64,000 nt of DNA from a virus, in the IMG/VR virus record IMGVR_UViG_3300009502_000026, positions 1-64,000 of that record, one strand, 5' to 3'. Under the pieces are notes generated by a model. It was not told where the DNA came from and ran no database searches. It saw nothing but the letters and a program-made list of their open reading frames with translations. This document shows positions 8,981 through 17,869 of this stretch, piece after piece. The position numbers and the translations under genes are program-made. The stretch's first letter is position 1. Every line of letters starts with the position of its first letter.

Positions 8981-9987
8981 TCTGCGTACTCCTGGAGAGC
9001 TTGTACCAATAGACCTTGTGCTACTGCATTCAGAGGATCAACCGCTGCCCGTACTTCAGAAATCTCGATGGGGAACTTCTTCCTCTTCCGGTCAAACACC
9101 ATATTGAAGAAGTCCAAGAAACCCCCAGCCTTGGATGTCCCACCAGAGACAATCATGGGGATAGGCTTCGGAGCCGAGAACTTATGGGCAATGTTCCCGA
9201 ACTGAAGAGCAATCTGGTCCAGAACGTACTCCACCATTGAACGGTAGTAGAACACCAGTGCCTCTTCCTCCCGACCCTTGGGAGCCATGAGGTCAATGCC
9301 CTTCTCCTTCAGATAGCACAGACGTGCCTGGGTGGACCCGATGGACGTAGCCGCACCATGGTCAATCCAGTCACCCCCACGGGCAACACTGAAACTCAGT
9401 GCCTCAATAGTGTTCAGTGCCAGAGCTACGTTTACCATCCCCGAACCGAAAGAAATCCCAATCCCAGAGAAGCCTTCCTTGGCTGTTTCACTGTAGATAA
9501 TCCCCATGGCTTCATTCGCAGCCGTAGGGGTGTACCCACAGTCCCGAACAATTCTCTCCAGGATTCCTCGATGGTAGATCACGTCCCGGTCTGTTTGGTC
9601 CATAGGTGCCGCAGGGACCGAGAAGTAGCAATGTTCCTTCTCGACTCTTGGGTCACCCAAGACAGACTTGATCAGGAGTGCCAGAATCTCCAGGGCATCC
9701 CCTTCTCTGGAGGAAATCATCCCTGAAGCCAAGGGCCTACGGGCTTCTCGGCCGAAGATGTTGGCTGTCTCCAGAGCAGCATCTCCGAGAATAAGAATCT
9801 CGTTGGGCCTCTCAACGTAGCCCACACCAGTGAGCTTCAACATTTTCTTGGCTTCCACAGGAAGCTCCAGGAAGGCATCCCGGATACGCCTAGTCTCTAC
9901 ACCTTTGAGAGTCTTTCGTGCGGAAACAATATTCATTGTACCAATATCTGCCCCGACCCCTGGAGAAAGCTTCTCAACCATTACCAA
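8977..9987 (-). CDS. Actin/Hsp70-like ATPase (ParM/MreB/FtsA superfamily)
   Basis: 336 aa, the expected size for an actin-fold ATPase. Phosphate-1 loop: GADIGTMNIV (residues 12-21, Asp14-x-Gly-Thr). Connect-type segment: TAANEAMGIIYSE. Phosphate-2-like segment: GIGISFGSGMVNVAL. Adenosine loop: MIVSGGTSKAGGF near residue 290. The phosphate-2 segment lacks the usual acidic first residue. The C terminus, DPLNAVAQGLLVQAL, resembles the DPxxAVAxG ending of Hsp70/MreB-like proteins. It lies inside a structural operon between an overlapping upstream gene (9974-10519) and a coupled downstream gene. Candidate roles are a filament that positions or segregates phage DNA, or an assembly chaperone; sequence alone cannot choose. 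Confidence 0.8.
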   Translation of the reverse strand: MVMVEKLSPGVGADIGTMNIVSARKTLKGVETRRIRDAFLELPVEAKKMLKLTGVGYVERPNEILILGDAALETANIFGREARRPLASGMISSREGDALEILALLIKSVLGDPRVEKEHCYFSVPAAPMDQTDRDVIYHRGILERIVRDCGYTPTAANEAMGIIYSETAKEGFSGIGISFGSGMVNVALALNTIEALSFSVARGGDWIDHGAATSIGSTQARLCYLKEKGIDLMAPKGREEEALVFYYRSMVEYVLDQIALQFGNIAHKFSAPKPIPMIVSGGTSKAGGFLDFFNMVFDRKRKKFPIEISEVRAAVDPLNAVAQGLLVQALQEYAE

Positions 9988-10519
9988 TCCCTCGTTTCTT
10001 CTTGGTAGCCCTCAAGGTATTACTCGCTTCATCCACAGAACCACCCACCAAATGTTCCGTAGGGGCAGTTACTTCGGCCTTAACTTCACCAATAGTGGGG
10101 ATGAAGACCTCTTCAGGCTGTCCTGTGAATACCTGTCTGTCCCTAGCACTTACCCCAACACCCTTGAGTTCATGTACTTCCTTACGGAGTTCCTGAACCG
10201 TATGTGTCAAGGTATCTATCCTCCCTATCAATACCTGAAGTAATTCAGAGGAGACAGTTGTGGGTGGGACAATGACCTTCGGGATAGGTTGTACCAAGGG
10301 TGCCTGGAAAGGCACCCTTATTTCACCCGCTGGCCGAACCTCTCTGGGTTCATCCTCCGCTCTCACTCTTACCTTCCCAGTGGTCTTTGCCAGTCTAAGG
10401 TCCACAGACCGTTCTGCCAGACCGGCTTCAACCCAAATGCTATTACCCCCTGGAACCTTCCCATACCCAAGATCATTGAGGGAAGTGTCTACCAAGGCTG
10501 TGATTGCTACCCTACTCAT
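9974..10519 (-). CDS. Coiled-coil protein coupled to actin-like ATPase
   Basis: 181 aa. The N-terminal half is Val/Pro/Arg-rich, a central coiled coil follows (about 105-135, IGRIDTLTHTVQELRKEVHE), and the basic tail ends ATKKKRGIGNG. It overlaps the ATPase start by 14 bases and is itself coupled by an ATGA overlap to the gene upstream. The arrangement resembles filament ATPase plus adaptor pairs, but no ribbon-helix-helix DNA-binding motif is evident. It may instead be a structural protein. Confidence 0.5.
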   Translation of the reverse strand: MSRVAITALVDTSLNDLGYGKVPGGNSIWVEAGLAERSVDLRLAKTTGKVRVRAEDEPREVRPAGEIRVPFQAPLVQPIPKVIVPPTTVSSELLQVLIGRIDTLTHTVQELRKEVHELKGVGVSARDRQVFTGQPEEVFIPTIGEVKAEVTAPTEHLVGGSVDEASNTLRATKKKRGIGNG

Positions 10520-11064
10520 CGGAATATGTTGATCTTCTGGAGTGCCTTGGTAATCAACGGGAACATGAGTTTAGCACACTCCACGGCTGCTCTCTTGTAC
10601 CCTCTATTAATGAATGTGTGTTCCAGGATCAGAGGATGCACCCACACCGAATGGGTATAAGGTGCGACCTTCATAATCATTGTGCCATTGCTCTTACGGA
10701 TAGGAATTTGATCCGAGATGTCCACCACATCCCTGGTTACATGAAGGATTCTATCATAGACCTTCTGTTCGGCTTCAGTCTTCCCTCGCTTGGGTCTCTT
10801 GGGCTTCGTCCCAGCTATGATCCTATCCCAATCACAGTAAATGACAATCTCATTGTTGGCAATCTCATACTTAAAGGACTCATAGAACTCAGGGCCACCC
10901 CCGGAGAACCCCTGCTTTGCAGCATCAATCTTGGCTTCCTTTACGATGGAAGCTACAATGACTTCCCCCATCTTTTGAAGGATCGTTAGGGGTATCACCA
11001 TCGTGATGACCCCACCCTTTATAGATGAGAGAGGGGTACTAGACCCCTTCTTCTCTATTGTCAT
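10516..11064 (-). CDS. Putative head-tail completion protein
   Basis: 182 aa. The segments VIPLTILQKMGEVIVASIVK, FYESFKYEIANNEIVIYCDW and APYTHSVWVHPLILEHTFIN, with aromatic residues in a mixed alpha/beta pattern, resemble HK97 gp10-type neck/tail-completion proteins. That resemblance is by eye. The ATG at 11064 has no clear ribosome binding site; the ATG at 11001 (MVIPLTILQK) is preceded by GGGTGGGG at good spacing and may be the true start. The end overlaps the next gene (ATGA). Confidence 0.5.
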   Translation of the reverse strand: MTIEKKGSSTPLSSIKGGVITMVIPLTILQKMGEVIVASIVKEAKIDAAKQGFSGGGPEFYESFKYEIANNEIVIYCDWDRIIAGTKPKRPKRGKTEAEQKVYDRILHVTRDVVDISDQIPIRKSNGTMIMKVAPYTHSVWVHPLILEHTFINRGYKRAAVECAKLMFPLITKALQKINIFR

Positions 11065-11169
11065 GGTTCAGCCTAATCGAAAGAATGAGTCAAATCCCAG
11101 CCTTGCCCTCTATGCCCATGGGAACCAAACCTGACTCTTGCTCTTGTAAGCTCCAAATCATGCTCCGAA

Positions 11170-12546
11170 TCATCCATTTACGATGTTCTCCCAAGCCGGG
11201 GTACGTCCTCTTTCTTCAGTGCTAGGATTGTCCCCAGCATCATCTGTCCCCATTGGGAGGGCATTGTCAGGAGTGACAGGGAAGGCAGGATCGGTACGGA
11301 CATCCCTTGGGAGTCTCCAGGGGTAGTATGTGTACCTTGTCCCCGGCCAAGTGATGTTCTCATACCCATCAATGGGAACCAAGTAACGAATGTCATTAGC
11401 TTCTATGTAAGCAATGTTGAAGTGCTGTTGAAGGATGTTTCCACGAGCAGATGGACGCCTGACAGGACCAATTGAGTATCGGTCATTGTTCTGCTTCACC
11501 ATGAAGTCTCTTTGAGACATCACCGGACTGGGGCCCATGAAAACTTCGTAGGTGTGTTCCTTCCTACGCCCGTACTCTGACTGAGAGACACGTCTCTCAG
11601 AGTCATCTGGGGCTACAATCACATCATAGGGACCTTCATAGCCCCCAACCCAACCTGTACCAAAGCAGGAACGGCACCTATTGGAAGGTTGCTTGTTAAA
11701 CTCCAGGGACTTGGGATCGGTCTGATCACACTGGCAAGGAACACCAGCAACCTTCATCACGAAGAGCCGAACACGCTCCCCACCCTGTTCCAAGATCCAT
11801 TGATTCCGTCTGATAGCTTCCTTCCAGATGTAATCCAGGTTCTCAATGTCCATGCTCCCTACAGGATAGGTCTGGTCAAGGGGAGTCTCCCGAAGACCCC
11901 CAGGAACCGTAGGATCTACCGCTACAGTCGTGATTCGGTAGTAGACCTTCTTGTCTATTTCTGGGGCTACCAAATTCCTAAGAGTGTAGTAGGTGATTAG
12001 GACTATTGAATTCTCAGTTGGGAGGGTTGGTCCAACATTCCTCTGTGTACCGGGGTCTATGTCAGGGACATCTACAAGGGTTACTTCCCCGTTAGGGCCG
12101 AAGACAGATGACACCCTTACAGGAATACCGTCAATAGTGACATAGACATCTTCAGGTGAGTTCCCTGAAATTCCCTGAGTACCCCTCTTGTGGATTGGGT
12201 GTGCTGTTTTGAAGGTCCAGCGTCGGTCGTTAGAGGCATCCCCACGGGACTGCCATCCTGTATCCCACGGAATCATCTCTCTGGAAACCAAGGCTACGTC
12301 TGTGAAGTCTCGGAAAAGTGTACCCCCTACAGGAAAAGCATTGAGCCTCTTGTATGGTCCACGATCCGAGCCATCGGATCGGTAGATGTTCACCCCCCGA
12401 ATCACCCAGGAGACGTTAGCATTGAGAATTGTAGGGTCATCCCACCGTACATCCAGCACTCCCGAAAGGAAGGCACTGGTTACTGTCCCGTTCGTGGGAC
12501 ACTGTGGGTAATTGACACCTGGAGGGGGGTCCCAACCAGCCGACAT
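11170..12546 (-). CDS. Neck/baseplate-type structural protein with zinc motif
   Basis: 458 aa. The N-terminal third is fibronectin-III-like (VRWDDPTILNANVSWVIRGV, NIYRSDGSDRGPYKRLN). A zinc-ribbon segment then reads VPCQCDQT ... NRCRSCFGTGWVGGYEGPYD, about residues 269-310. The Cys pairs plus FGTG-GGY pattern is one I associate with structural proteins of large myoviruses. The start is ATG with AGGAGG, which is part of an imperfect hairpin (12549-12574). Virion location is unknown. Confidence 0.55.
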   Translation of the reverse strand: MSAGWDPPPGVNYPQCPTNGTVTSAFLSGVLDVRWDDPTILNANVSWVIRGVNIYRSDGSDRGPYKRLNAFPVGGTLFRDFTDVALVSREMIPWDTGWQSRGDASNDRRWTFKTAHPIHKRGTQGISGNSPEDVYVTIDGIPVRVSSVFGPNGEVTLVDVPDIDPGTQRNVGPTLPTENSIVLITYYTLRNLVAPEIDKKVYYRITTVAVDPTVPGGLRETPLDQTYPVGSMDIENLDYIWKEAIRRNQWILEQGGERVRLFVMKVAGVPCQCDQTDPKSLEFNKQPSNRCRSCFGTGWVGGYEGPYDVIVAPDDSERRVSQSEYGRRKEHTYEVFMGPSPVMSQRDFMVKQNNDRYSIGPVRRPSARGNILQQHFNIAYIEANDIRYLVPIDGYENITWPGTRYTYYPWRLPRDVRTDPAFPVTPDNALPMGTDDAGDNPSTEERGRTPAWENIVNG

Positions 12547-12548
12547 GA

Positions 12549-12574
12549 GAGATTCCTCCTAGTGGAGGTTTCTC
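12549..12574 (-). promoter_or_regulatory. Imperfect hairpin enclosing AGGAGG site
   Basis: On the minus strand GAGAAACCTCC-ACTA-GGAGGAATCTC pairs 5 bp next to the loop, then two A-A mismatches, then 4 bp. The AGGAGG serving the gene that starts at 12546 is in the second arm. Confidence 0.4.
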
Positions 12575-12589
12575 ATAGTCGAATCAACA

Positions 12590-12898
12590 CTAGGGGGTTA
12601 CGGGGTCGGGCTGAGTAGGAGCAGGAACCGGGGCAGGCTGATCCATCTGGACGATATCACCTTCCTTGGTGATCTGCCAGGGAGTCCCCTCGACAATCCC
12701 TACCCTCTTGGCGGCACCGGACATGACATCATGTGCCTTGGTCTCGATCTGGTCCAGATTGCCCAGGAGACGGGCCTTGCGAGCCTCGCCCTGTCCAATC
12801 TCCAGGAGAACCGTCTGTGCCGTCTGACGGAGACGATTCAGTTCGTCCATCTCCGTCTGTTCCATCTTGCCCATGTTCTTGAAGCCTTCACTCATCAC
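12590..12898 (-). CDS. Small coiled-coil protein
   Basis: 102 aa, GTG start (an ATG is the next codon). It is an amphipathic helical protein (MDELNRLRQTAQTVLLEIGQ, LLGNLDQIETKAHDVMSG) with a Pro-rich tail (PAPVPAPTQPDPVTP). It overlaps the preceding gene by 4 bases, in a row of three small coupled genes. No signal peptide or membrane helix. Function unknown; an assembly or lysis-accessory role is conceivable from the neighbours only. Confidence 0.5.
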   Translation of the reverse strand: MMSEGFKNMGKMEQTEMDELNRLRQTAQTVLLEIGQGEARKARLLGNLDQIETKAHDVMSGAAKRVGIVEGTPWQITKEGDIVQMDQPAPVPAPTQPDPVTP

Positions 12899-13251
12899 TG
12901 AACTCCGTTCGGCAGAATCGGGTTGGTAGCCACCAATGGTCTTACACTACCCGAACGCCTAGGAGGGTTAGAAAGATTTGTGAAGGGGCCAGAAGAACGA
13001 ACAGCATACTGAAACTGTTTGGTCTCATCCCTGAGAACCACCATGTCAGCTTGAAGATGAGCCACACTGGAACGCAAATCCCCGATAGCGTTGATCCTCG
13101 TATCGGGGGGTATGGGCCTGATTGTCGGGACTGTAGGTGTACTTCTCACTTGGGATGTCCCAGTAGCAGTACGAACACCCAGATACACCGGAACCGTAGA
13201 AAGGGCCAAGGTGAGCGTTGCCACCATGACCTTAGTGCCTGTTGAGCCCAT
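12895..13251 (-). CDS. Membrane-anchored small protein
   Basis: 118 aa. Residues 7-25 (KVMVATLTLALSTVPVYLGV) form an N-terminal membrane anchor or uncleaved signal. After a Pro-rich linker (TVPTIRPIPPDTR) comes a short helix (LRSSVAHLQADMVVLRDETK). The topology, a single N-terminal anchor with a periplasmic helix, is like inner-membrane spanin components, but this is topology only. It overlaps the genes on both sides. Confidence 0.5.
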   Translation of the reverse strand: MGSTGTKVMVATLTLALSTVPVYLGVRTATGTSQVRSTPTVPTIRPIPPDTRINAIGDLRSSVAHLQADMVVLRDETKQFQYAVRSSGPFTNLSNPPRRSGSVRPLVATNPILPNGVQ

Positions 13252-13585
13252 TTCGGATCTCCTGTAGAATGTCTCTTATGAAGGTTACCGAAACTCGAAG
13301 CTCACGCATTGAAGCCGAAGTCTCCTGTACCGCATCAACTAGTTCATTGTGTTGACGTGTCAATTGGTCAATACGTGACTCTGCCTGATGAACTCGGTCC
13401 TTAAGTGAGTTCACTTCATTCTGAGCTACAGCGTTGGTAACCTGAAGATGTACACCCCAGAGAACCAACGGAATTACAAGTACTGAGAGAATCTTGAAAG
13501 CCCAATCAGCCCATTTCTGGGCCTCCACGGTTCCACTAGTCTCTCTACCCGCCCCCCCTGCACCCAACCTTTGCTGCTCTGTCAT
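13232..13585 (-). CDS. Single-TM coiled-coil protein (holin/spanin-like topology)
   Basis: 117 aa. A soluble N terminus precedes one membrane helix (about 28-50, FKILSVLVIPLVLWGVHLQV), and a long coiled coil fills 58-112 (VNSLKDRVHQAESRIDQLTR). This resembles XhlA-type or Rz-type lysis proteins, but also any membrane-tethered coiled coil. It heads a three-gene overlapping cluster of small membrane/coiled-coil proteins. The amidase (27599-28399) is far away, so a lysis cassette is only tentative. Confidence 0.5.
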   Translation of the reverse strand: MTEQQRLGAGGAGRETSGTVEAQKWADWAFKILSVLVIPLVLWGVHLQVTNAVAQNEVNSLKDRVHQAESRIDQLTRQHNELVDAVQETSASMRELRVSVTFIRDILQEIRNGLNRH

Positions 13586-13676
13586 TCCTAAGACCTTTGT
13601 GGAAGGTTGTAACCCCCACCACTTAGTTTCTATAGGAACAGGAACGAAGGAAGACGCAGCCTCTTACCTCTAAGAG

Positions 13677-13682
13677 ATTATA
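13677..13682 (-). promoter_or_regulatory. Candidate -10 box (TATAAT) upstream of small membrane-protein cluster
   Basis: A perfect TATAAT on the minus strand lies in the 203-base gap between the VWA gene and the 13585 start, about 90 bases upstream of that start. No good -35 hexamer is found at 16-18 bases, so support is limited. The rest of the gap holds only the hairpin at 13745-13771. Confidence 0.3.
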
Positions 13683-13744
13683 GAATCAGGATTGAATGGA
13701 ATTTAGGACTGCTAAGAGGATCAGGAAAGTGGGGCGAAGATTCC

Positions 13745-13771
13745 GCATGACCTGAAACACACAGGTCATGC
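13745..13771 (-). terminator. 10-bp hairpin after VWA gene
   Basis: GCATGACCTG and CAGGTCATGC form a perfect 10-bp stem with a 7-base loop, starting 18 bases past the VWA stop codon. There is no U-tract on either side. A transcript-end function is likely by position. Confidence 0.5.
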
Positions 13772-13788
13772 AGAGCCTTTGAGGGTCT

Positions 13789-16257
13789 CTAGCTGTACTT
13801 GACAGTGAAGTATTCGCCCTTGATGAATACCGTCAAGAGGATATCACCGGGGAGGACGTAGAACACCCCATCCTCCTTTTCGGCCTTGGCGAGCTTGATA
13901 CCGGGATACTTGGCTTCGATCTGGTCTGCCGTGAGTGCCTTGCTGGCACCCAGAGATTCAGGGATGAGCCCAGTTGCACCGATATAGAACACCAGGGGAC
14001 TGACTTCGACCTTGAAGAGTCGGTCGATCATGTCATCCACCTTGCGGAGGGTGGTGGTCAGAGTCTCCACAGCCTTGTCCTTGTTGGTGGGAGACTGGAA
14101 GGAACTCAGGGTGTCCTGAATCTCTCCCTTGGTCAGACCCGCAAGAGCCAACTGTGCCTGAGCCATCCCGTTGCTCTCCAGCCCCAGGAACTCTGCATAG
14201 ATGGGGTAGCACAGGGCATCCACATCATCCAGAGTGGTCTTGCCAGAGAGCTTCTTGACACCCCAGGGCTCATGGTTCGCAAGAGCCAAGTCCAGAGTGG
14301 GCTTGTCCACTTCCTTCCCACCCACCTTCACTGTGAACCGACGCTGAAGGAAGGCATTCCCGGAGAGGAGCTTGCCCAGGTTGGTGATCTTGGGAGTCCC
14401 AAGCTCGATCTTGTAGGAGAGCCGGGTGTCCACATCACCCTTGGCGATGGCATCATCCAGGTTGGGGTGGATGGAAGTCGTCGGCGGGGAGAAGTACAGG
14501 CTCGACGTGAGAAGGTACGTCTTGAGCTCTGCCACCTGTTCCGGGGTGTACTTGGTGCTCTCCGACTTGAGGACAGCACTCAGGAGCTTGGACACCACCT
14601 GAAGGCCCAGGAGGTTGGGGAACACCGTGGGCTTGATCCCGTAGTCCTGATCGTACTCCACCAAGGGGCACTTGCCGAACGGGAGAACGTAGGTGGTATC
14701 CGGGTTGAAGTCCCCAGTCACCATGCCCATGTCCTTCAGGGCCTTGAAGCACCGCTTGTCCGTGGTACGGATGGGGAACTCTGGGGAATTGCACACCCCG
14801 TCCCCAACCAACGTATAGTTATTGAAAGAGGACAAATCCAGGGTGATCCCGGCAACCTTGGGAATCACGTTCCCCGTCGCCTTCTCGATGAGGTCAACCG
14901 GCTGGAACAGGAGCACGTTGATGGTAGCCGTGTTCCTGTTGAACTCGAAACTTCCGACCTTCACGAACCCAGTGGAAGCCTTCGGCTTGGTCTCATAGGC
15001 AGGCTCCGTCAAGGAGCCGTCCGGGTTGCGAACACCGGACACCTTCTTGAGTCCCCGACGCTTGTACCCTGCCGTGAAGGGCTTCATGTCCACCGTGAGG
15101 GAGCTCCGGTACTCATCCAGGACTGCCAGGACTGCCAGGAGACTCGGGCCCGTGGTGGGGAGCCCCAGGGATGCCGTCTTGGTGAATGCCTTGGGGGTGA
15201 AGATGGCCGTCTCCACATCCGAAGCCATTGCAGCAATCTCGGTGCTCACCAGTGCCCGTGCGTGCTGAACCAGGAGCTCCGTGTGACGGCTGCTCACCAG
15301 GGCATACTTGGCATCGTTGAGCCTGCCCTCGGAAATCAGGGCTCGGCAGTAGGCCAGGACAGGGGTGATCGGAGCCGTATCCCCACAGACCGGAAGCATG
15401 GACTTGTTGTACTCTGCCTCACTCAGGGGGAAGAGCCGGTATGCCGTCTTGTCATCGGCAGGAGCCAACCCCTGGACCGTGAGGGCACCTTCCGCACCCA
15501 GCACCTTCTTGGCCGACGTGCTCACGAAGAGGGCATAGCCTCCACCCTTCGGCATCGGAATCTCCACCACCGGAGCCATTGCACCGGCTACCAGCTTGGT
15601 GGTGTCATACAGGGCCGTGTAGACCTGCTTGATGTCCCGTGCCTGGATACACGTCCCGGAGCACTGGTTGGAGATGTTGCTCAGGAGCCCGAAGTCACAC
15701 CAATCCCGGTAGGCAATGGTGTTCACGAAGCAACAGGGGTGCTTCTTGATCTGGTCCACCGCTGCCTGGATGGCCCGGAACTCACTGGAGGGGCTCCGGT
15801 CATTGGCGAAACCATCGGTGTGCAGGGAGATGGAAGTGGTCTCGCTGTCCTGAACGAGCTTCTCCGCTTCCACCAGGGACTGAGAGATACAGGTCATGCA
15901 GGTTGCCCTGATGGACCGGATCTCCTTGATGAAGGGGCTGTTCGCAGCCATCACGTCCGAGATGAGCTCCCGCTTGAAGTGGACCTTCACATCCCCCATG
16001 CTGGAGTAGGAGAGGAGAGACACCCGGAGCGACGGGGAGTTGAACTCACTGAGAGTGAGAACCTTCTCCACCATCGTCTTCAGGGGGTCCATGTCTCCGT
16101 ACATGGACCCCGACCTGTCAACGATGATGATGTGATGGCTGGGCTTCGGAACTGCCTTCTTGGAGGGGTCTGCCGAGAGATTCTCGGCCTCCACCTGGAA
16201 GTAGGACCGGGGCTTGCCTGCGAACGAACACAATGCGAACTTGCTGGACGTAGACAT
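13789..16257 (-). CDS. Von Willebrand factor A domain protein (822 aa)
   Basis: Residues 42-240 form a VWA fold with a complete MIDAS-type metal site: VDRSGSM (Asp47-x-Ser49-x-Ser51), a Thr near 119-122 (RATCMTC) and LHTDGFANDRS (Asp148). The remaining 580 residues are unassigned, mixed alpha/beta, with no signal peptide or membrane helix, so the protein acts in the cytoplasm or in the virion. VWA proteins bind partners through the metal and often work with AAA+ ATPases, but none is adjacent here. The gene stands alone between hairpin 13745-13771 and a conserved promoter-like motif (16304-16339), so it is probably its own transcription unit. Start ATG with AAGGATGA upstream. Confidence 0.8.
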   Translation of the reverse strand: MSTSSKFALCSFAGKPRSYFQVEAENLSADPSKKAVPKPSHHIIIVDRSGSMYGDMDPLKTMVEKVLTLSEFNSPSLRVSLLSYSSMGDVKVHFKRELISDVMAANSPFIKEIRSIRATCMTCISQSLVEAEKLVQDSETTSISLHTDGFANDRSPSSEFRAIQAAVDQIKKHPCCFVNTIAYRDWCDFGLLSNISNQCSGTCIQARDIKQVYTALYDTTKLVAGAMAPVVEIPMPKGGGYALFVSTSAKKVLGAEGALTVQGLAPADDKTAYRLFPLSEAEYNKSMLPVCGDTAPITPVLAYCRALISEGRLNDAKYALVSSRHTELLVQHARALVSTEIAAMASDVETAIFTPKAFTKTASLGLPTTGPSLLAVLAVLDEYRSSLTVDMKPFTAGYKRRGLKKVSGVRNPDGSLTEPAYETKPKASTGFVKVGSFEFNRNTATINVLLFQPVDLIEKATGNVIPKVAGITLDLSSFNNYTLVGDGVCNSPEFPIRTTDKRCFKALKDMGMVTGDFNPDTTYVLPFGKCPLVEYDQDYGIKPTVFPNLLGLQVVSKLLSAVLKSESTKYTPEQVAELKTYLLTSSLYFSPPTTSIHPNLDDAIAKGDVDTRLSYKIELGTPKITNLGKLLSGNAFLQRRFTVKVGGKEVDKPTLDLALANHEPWGVKKLSGKTTLDDVDALCYPIYAEFLGLESNGMAQAQLALAGLTKGEIQDTLSSFQSPTNKDKAVETLTTTLRKVDDMIDRLFKVEVSPLVFYIGATGLIPESLGASKALTADQIEAKYPGIKLAKAEKEDGVFYVLPGDILLTVFIKGEYFTVKYS

Positions 16258-16303
16258 ATCTGGGTCATCCTTGGGGCAGGGCTGTTTATGCGTGCCTCAC
16301 GAA

Positions 16304-16339
16304 TACTTACCCCCTCGGGAAGGAAACTTAACCTAAATT
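16304..16339 (-). promoter_or_regulatory. Phage-type bipartite promoter, copy A (VWA gene)
   Basis: On the minus strand ATTTAGGTTAAGTTTCC (from 16338) is followed by GTAAGTA (16310-16304). GTTAAG and GTAAGTA are separated by exactly 16 bases, as in the copies at 30376 and 60497. The motif is 47 bases upstream of the VWA start. I infer a promoter read by a phage-encoded or altered polymerase. Confidence 0.65.
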
Positions 16340-16399
16340 GTGATCGAGAAGTTCAGAATCAGTGAGGGACTACATTGTAGCAGAGTTACACACCCTGTA

Positions 16400-17854
16400 C
16401 TACCACCCCGTAGGAGTAACCTTGTAGTGCTTGAACTTCAACTGAAGGATGTTCAGTTGCTTCGGGGTGAACGATTGCCGTGCCTTGACCCTATCAGCAA
16501 GAGACTTCACGAAAGTCTTAGTCCATTCATCTCTAGCTGCTCTAGCTGCCGTCCAGAGTTCCCGTAGAGAGCCCAGCCTGGGATCTTCTCCTGGAGTTGC
16601 AGGTACCGGAGGCTCGGGCTTGTGCTCTGGCTTAAAATCAGGCTTCGGCTCTGGCGATGGAGGTACAGGCTTGGGTACAGGCTTGGGTTCAGGCTTCGGA
16701 GGCTCTGGTTTCACAGGCTCCGGTTCCTTTACCGTAACGATAGACTGTTCTTCCTGTTCACCTTCAGGAAGCTTCTGGACTATGATCCTCTTGAAAGCTT
16801 CCTCATGCTCTGGGGTCAGATGACTTGTCAGATACCTGGAGAAAGACTCTGCAAAGTGTTCCTCTTGGTCCGTTGCTGAATAGGGTGTGGGGAACTTTGC
16901 AAAAGTCTGCCTCTTACGCAAAATCTTCTGAAGTTCTGTTACCTTAATGAGCCCCCCACCATCAATCTCGACATATACACCTTTGTAAGAAAGAATACGA
17001 GGTTTATTAGTGTAGCCTTTGACATTGATTGGAAACTCTTCACCTACTGCCGGAAGCTTTGGTGACTCTCCACCCTTATACTTGACATCCATGTGGTGTT
17101 TTCCCCACATGGATTTCGTGGCACCATCCATGAACTTCCGCCACCAGCGATGAGCTAATTCATGGAGGAGAGTCTCAACATCATCCACTCTCACACTGGG
17201 ATGTGGACGAAGGTAAACATCATCCTTTGCAACATTGTACCAAGCTAGTGTACTTGCCTTGCTAATCTGCCCTACAATGAAGACATCACCATAGAGAACC
17301 TTGAGAAAGGCAGGCACTTTTCGTAGAAACACCTGGGCTCGCTCCACCACTTCCTTGGTTGAAGCAAGCTCCTTCCCCTGAAGGTGCAAGGTGTTGTGGA
17401 CCTTGAGTTTCCCTATGGTGAAGAGTTCTTCTCTGCCACTGACTACACCCTCAGTCCTCTGGGGCCAATCCGCAGCTTCTACCAGGAGCCGAAGATTGTC
17501 CTCATTCCGCTGATACCAAGTCCAGATATTCCGAGCTACACCAGCTACAGACACAAACATCCGTGCGGCTGTTTCAAGCTTCCTAACCTTGGTAGGTGGG
17601 ATTGACCGTGTGCCTAGAACCCAGTTGGTGTATTCCTTTCCCTTGTTGACAAGGCTCACCCACGGGTTCCGCAAATCATATTTCACGGTCCAATCACTAG
17701 GTTTCCCACCGGAGGCGCTCTGGATAGCACGATACTTCACTAGAAAGTTTTGGTAGGCTTCCATGAAGCTACCTCTGATCCTAGTAGTATCTGCCTCGGT
17801 GTACTCAGCACCGAACAGGAACCTGGAAGCTACCTTATGAGGGGATAGGTGCAT
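16400..17854 (-). CDS. HExxH metalloprotease with Pro-rich linker and shared C-terminal domain
   Basis: 484 aa. The zinc-binding motif LLHELAHRWWRKF (HELAH at 231-235) is followed about 100 residues on by EEHFAESFSRYL, the usual place of the third, Glu ligand in gluzincins. After a Lys/Pro/Glu-rich linker (about 365-415) comes a terminal domain RLGSLRELWTAARAARDEWT, nearly the same as in the zincin at 20023-21669. The N terminus (MHLSPHKVASRFL) carries a VA-RFL motif seen also at 61532. It is probably a packaged or late protease; the substrate is unknown. First of a run of cargo-like genes. Confidence 0.7.
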   Translation of the reverse strand: MHLSPHKVASRFLFGAEYTEADTTRIRGSFMEAYQNFLVKYRAIQSASGGKPSDWTVKYDLRNPWVSLVNKGKEYTNWVLGTRSIPPTKVRKLETAARMFVSVAGVARNIWTWYQRNEDNLRLLVEAADWPQRTEGVVSGREELFTIGKLKVHNTLHLQGKELASTKEVVERAQVFLRKVPAFLKVLYGDVFIVGQISKASTLAWYNVAKDDVYLRPHPSVRVDDVETLLHELAHRWWRKFMDGATKSMWGKHHMDVKYKGGESPKLPAVGEEFPINVKGYTNKPRILSYKGVYVEIDGGGLIKVTELQKILRKRQTFAKFPTPYSATDQEEHFAESFSRYLTSHLTPEHEEAFKRIIVQKLPEGEQEEQSIVTVKEPEPVKPEPPKPEPKPVPKPVPPSPEPKPDFKPEHKPEPPVPATPGEDPRLGSLRELWTAARAARDEWTKTFVKSLADRVKARQSFTPKQLNILQLKFKHYKVTPTGW

Positions 17855-17869
17855 TGGAGGGGTGCATCC

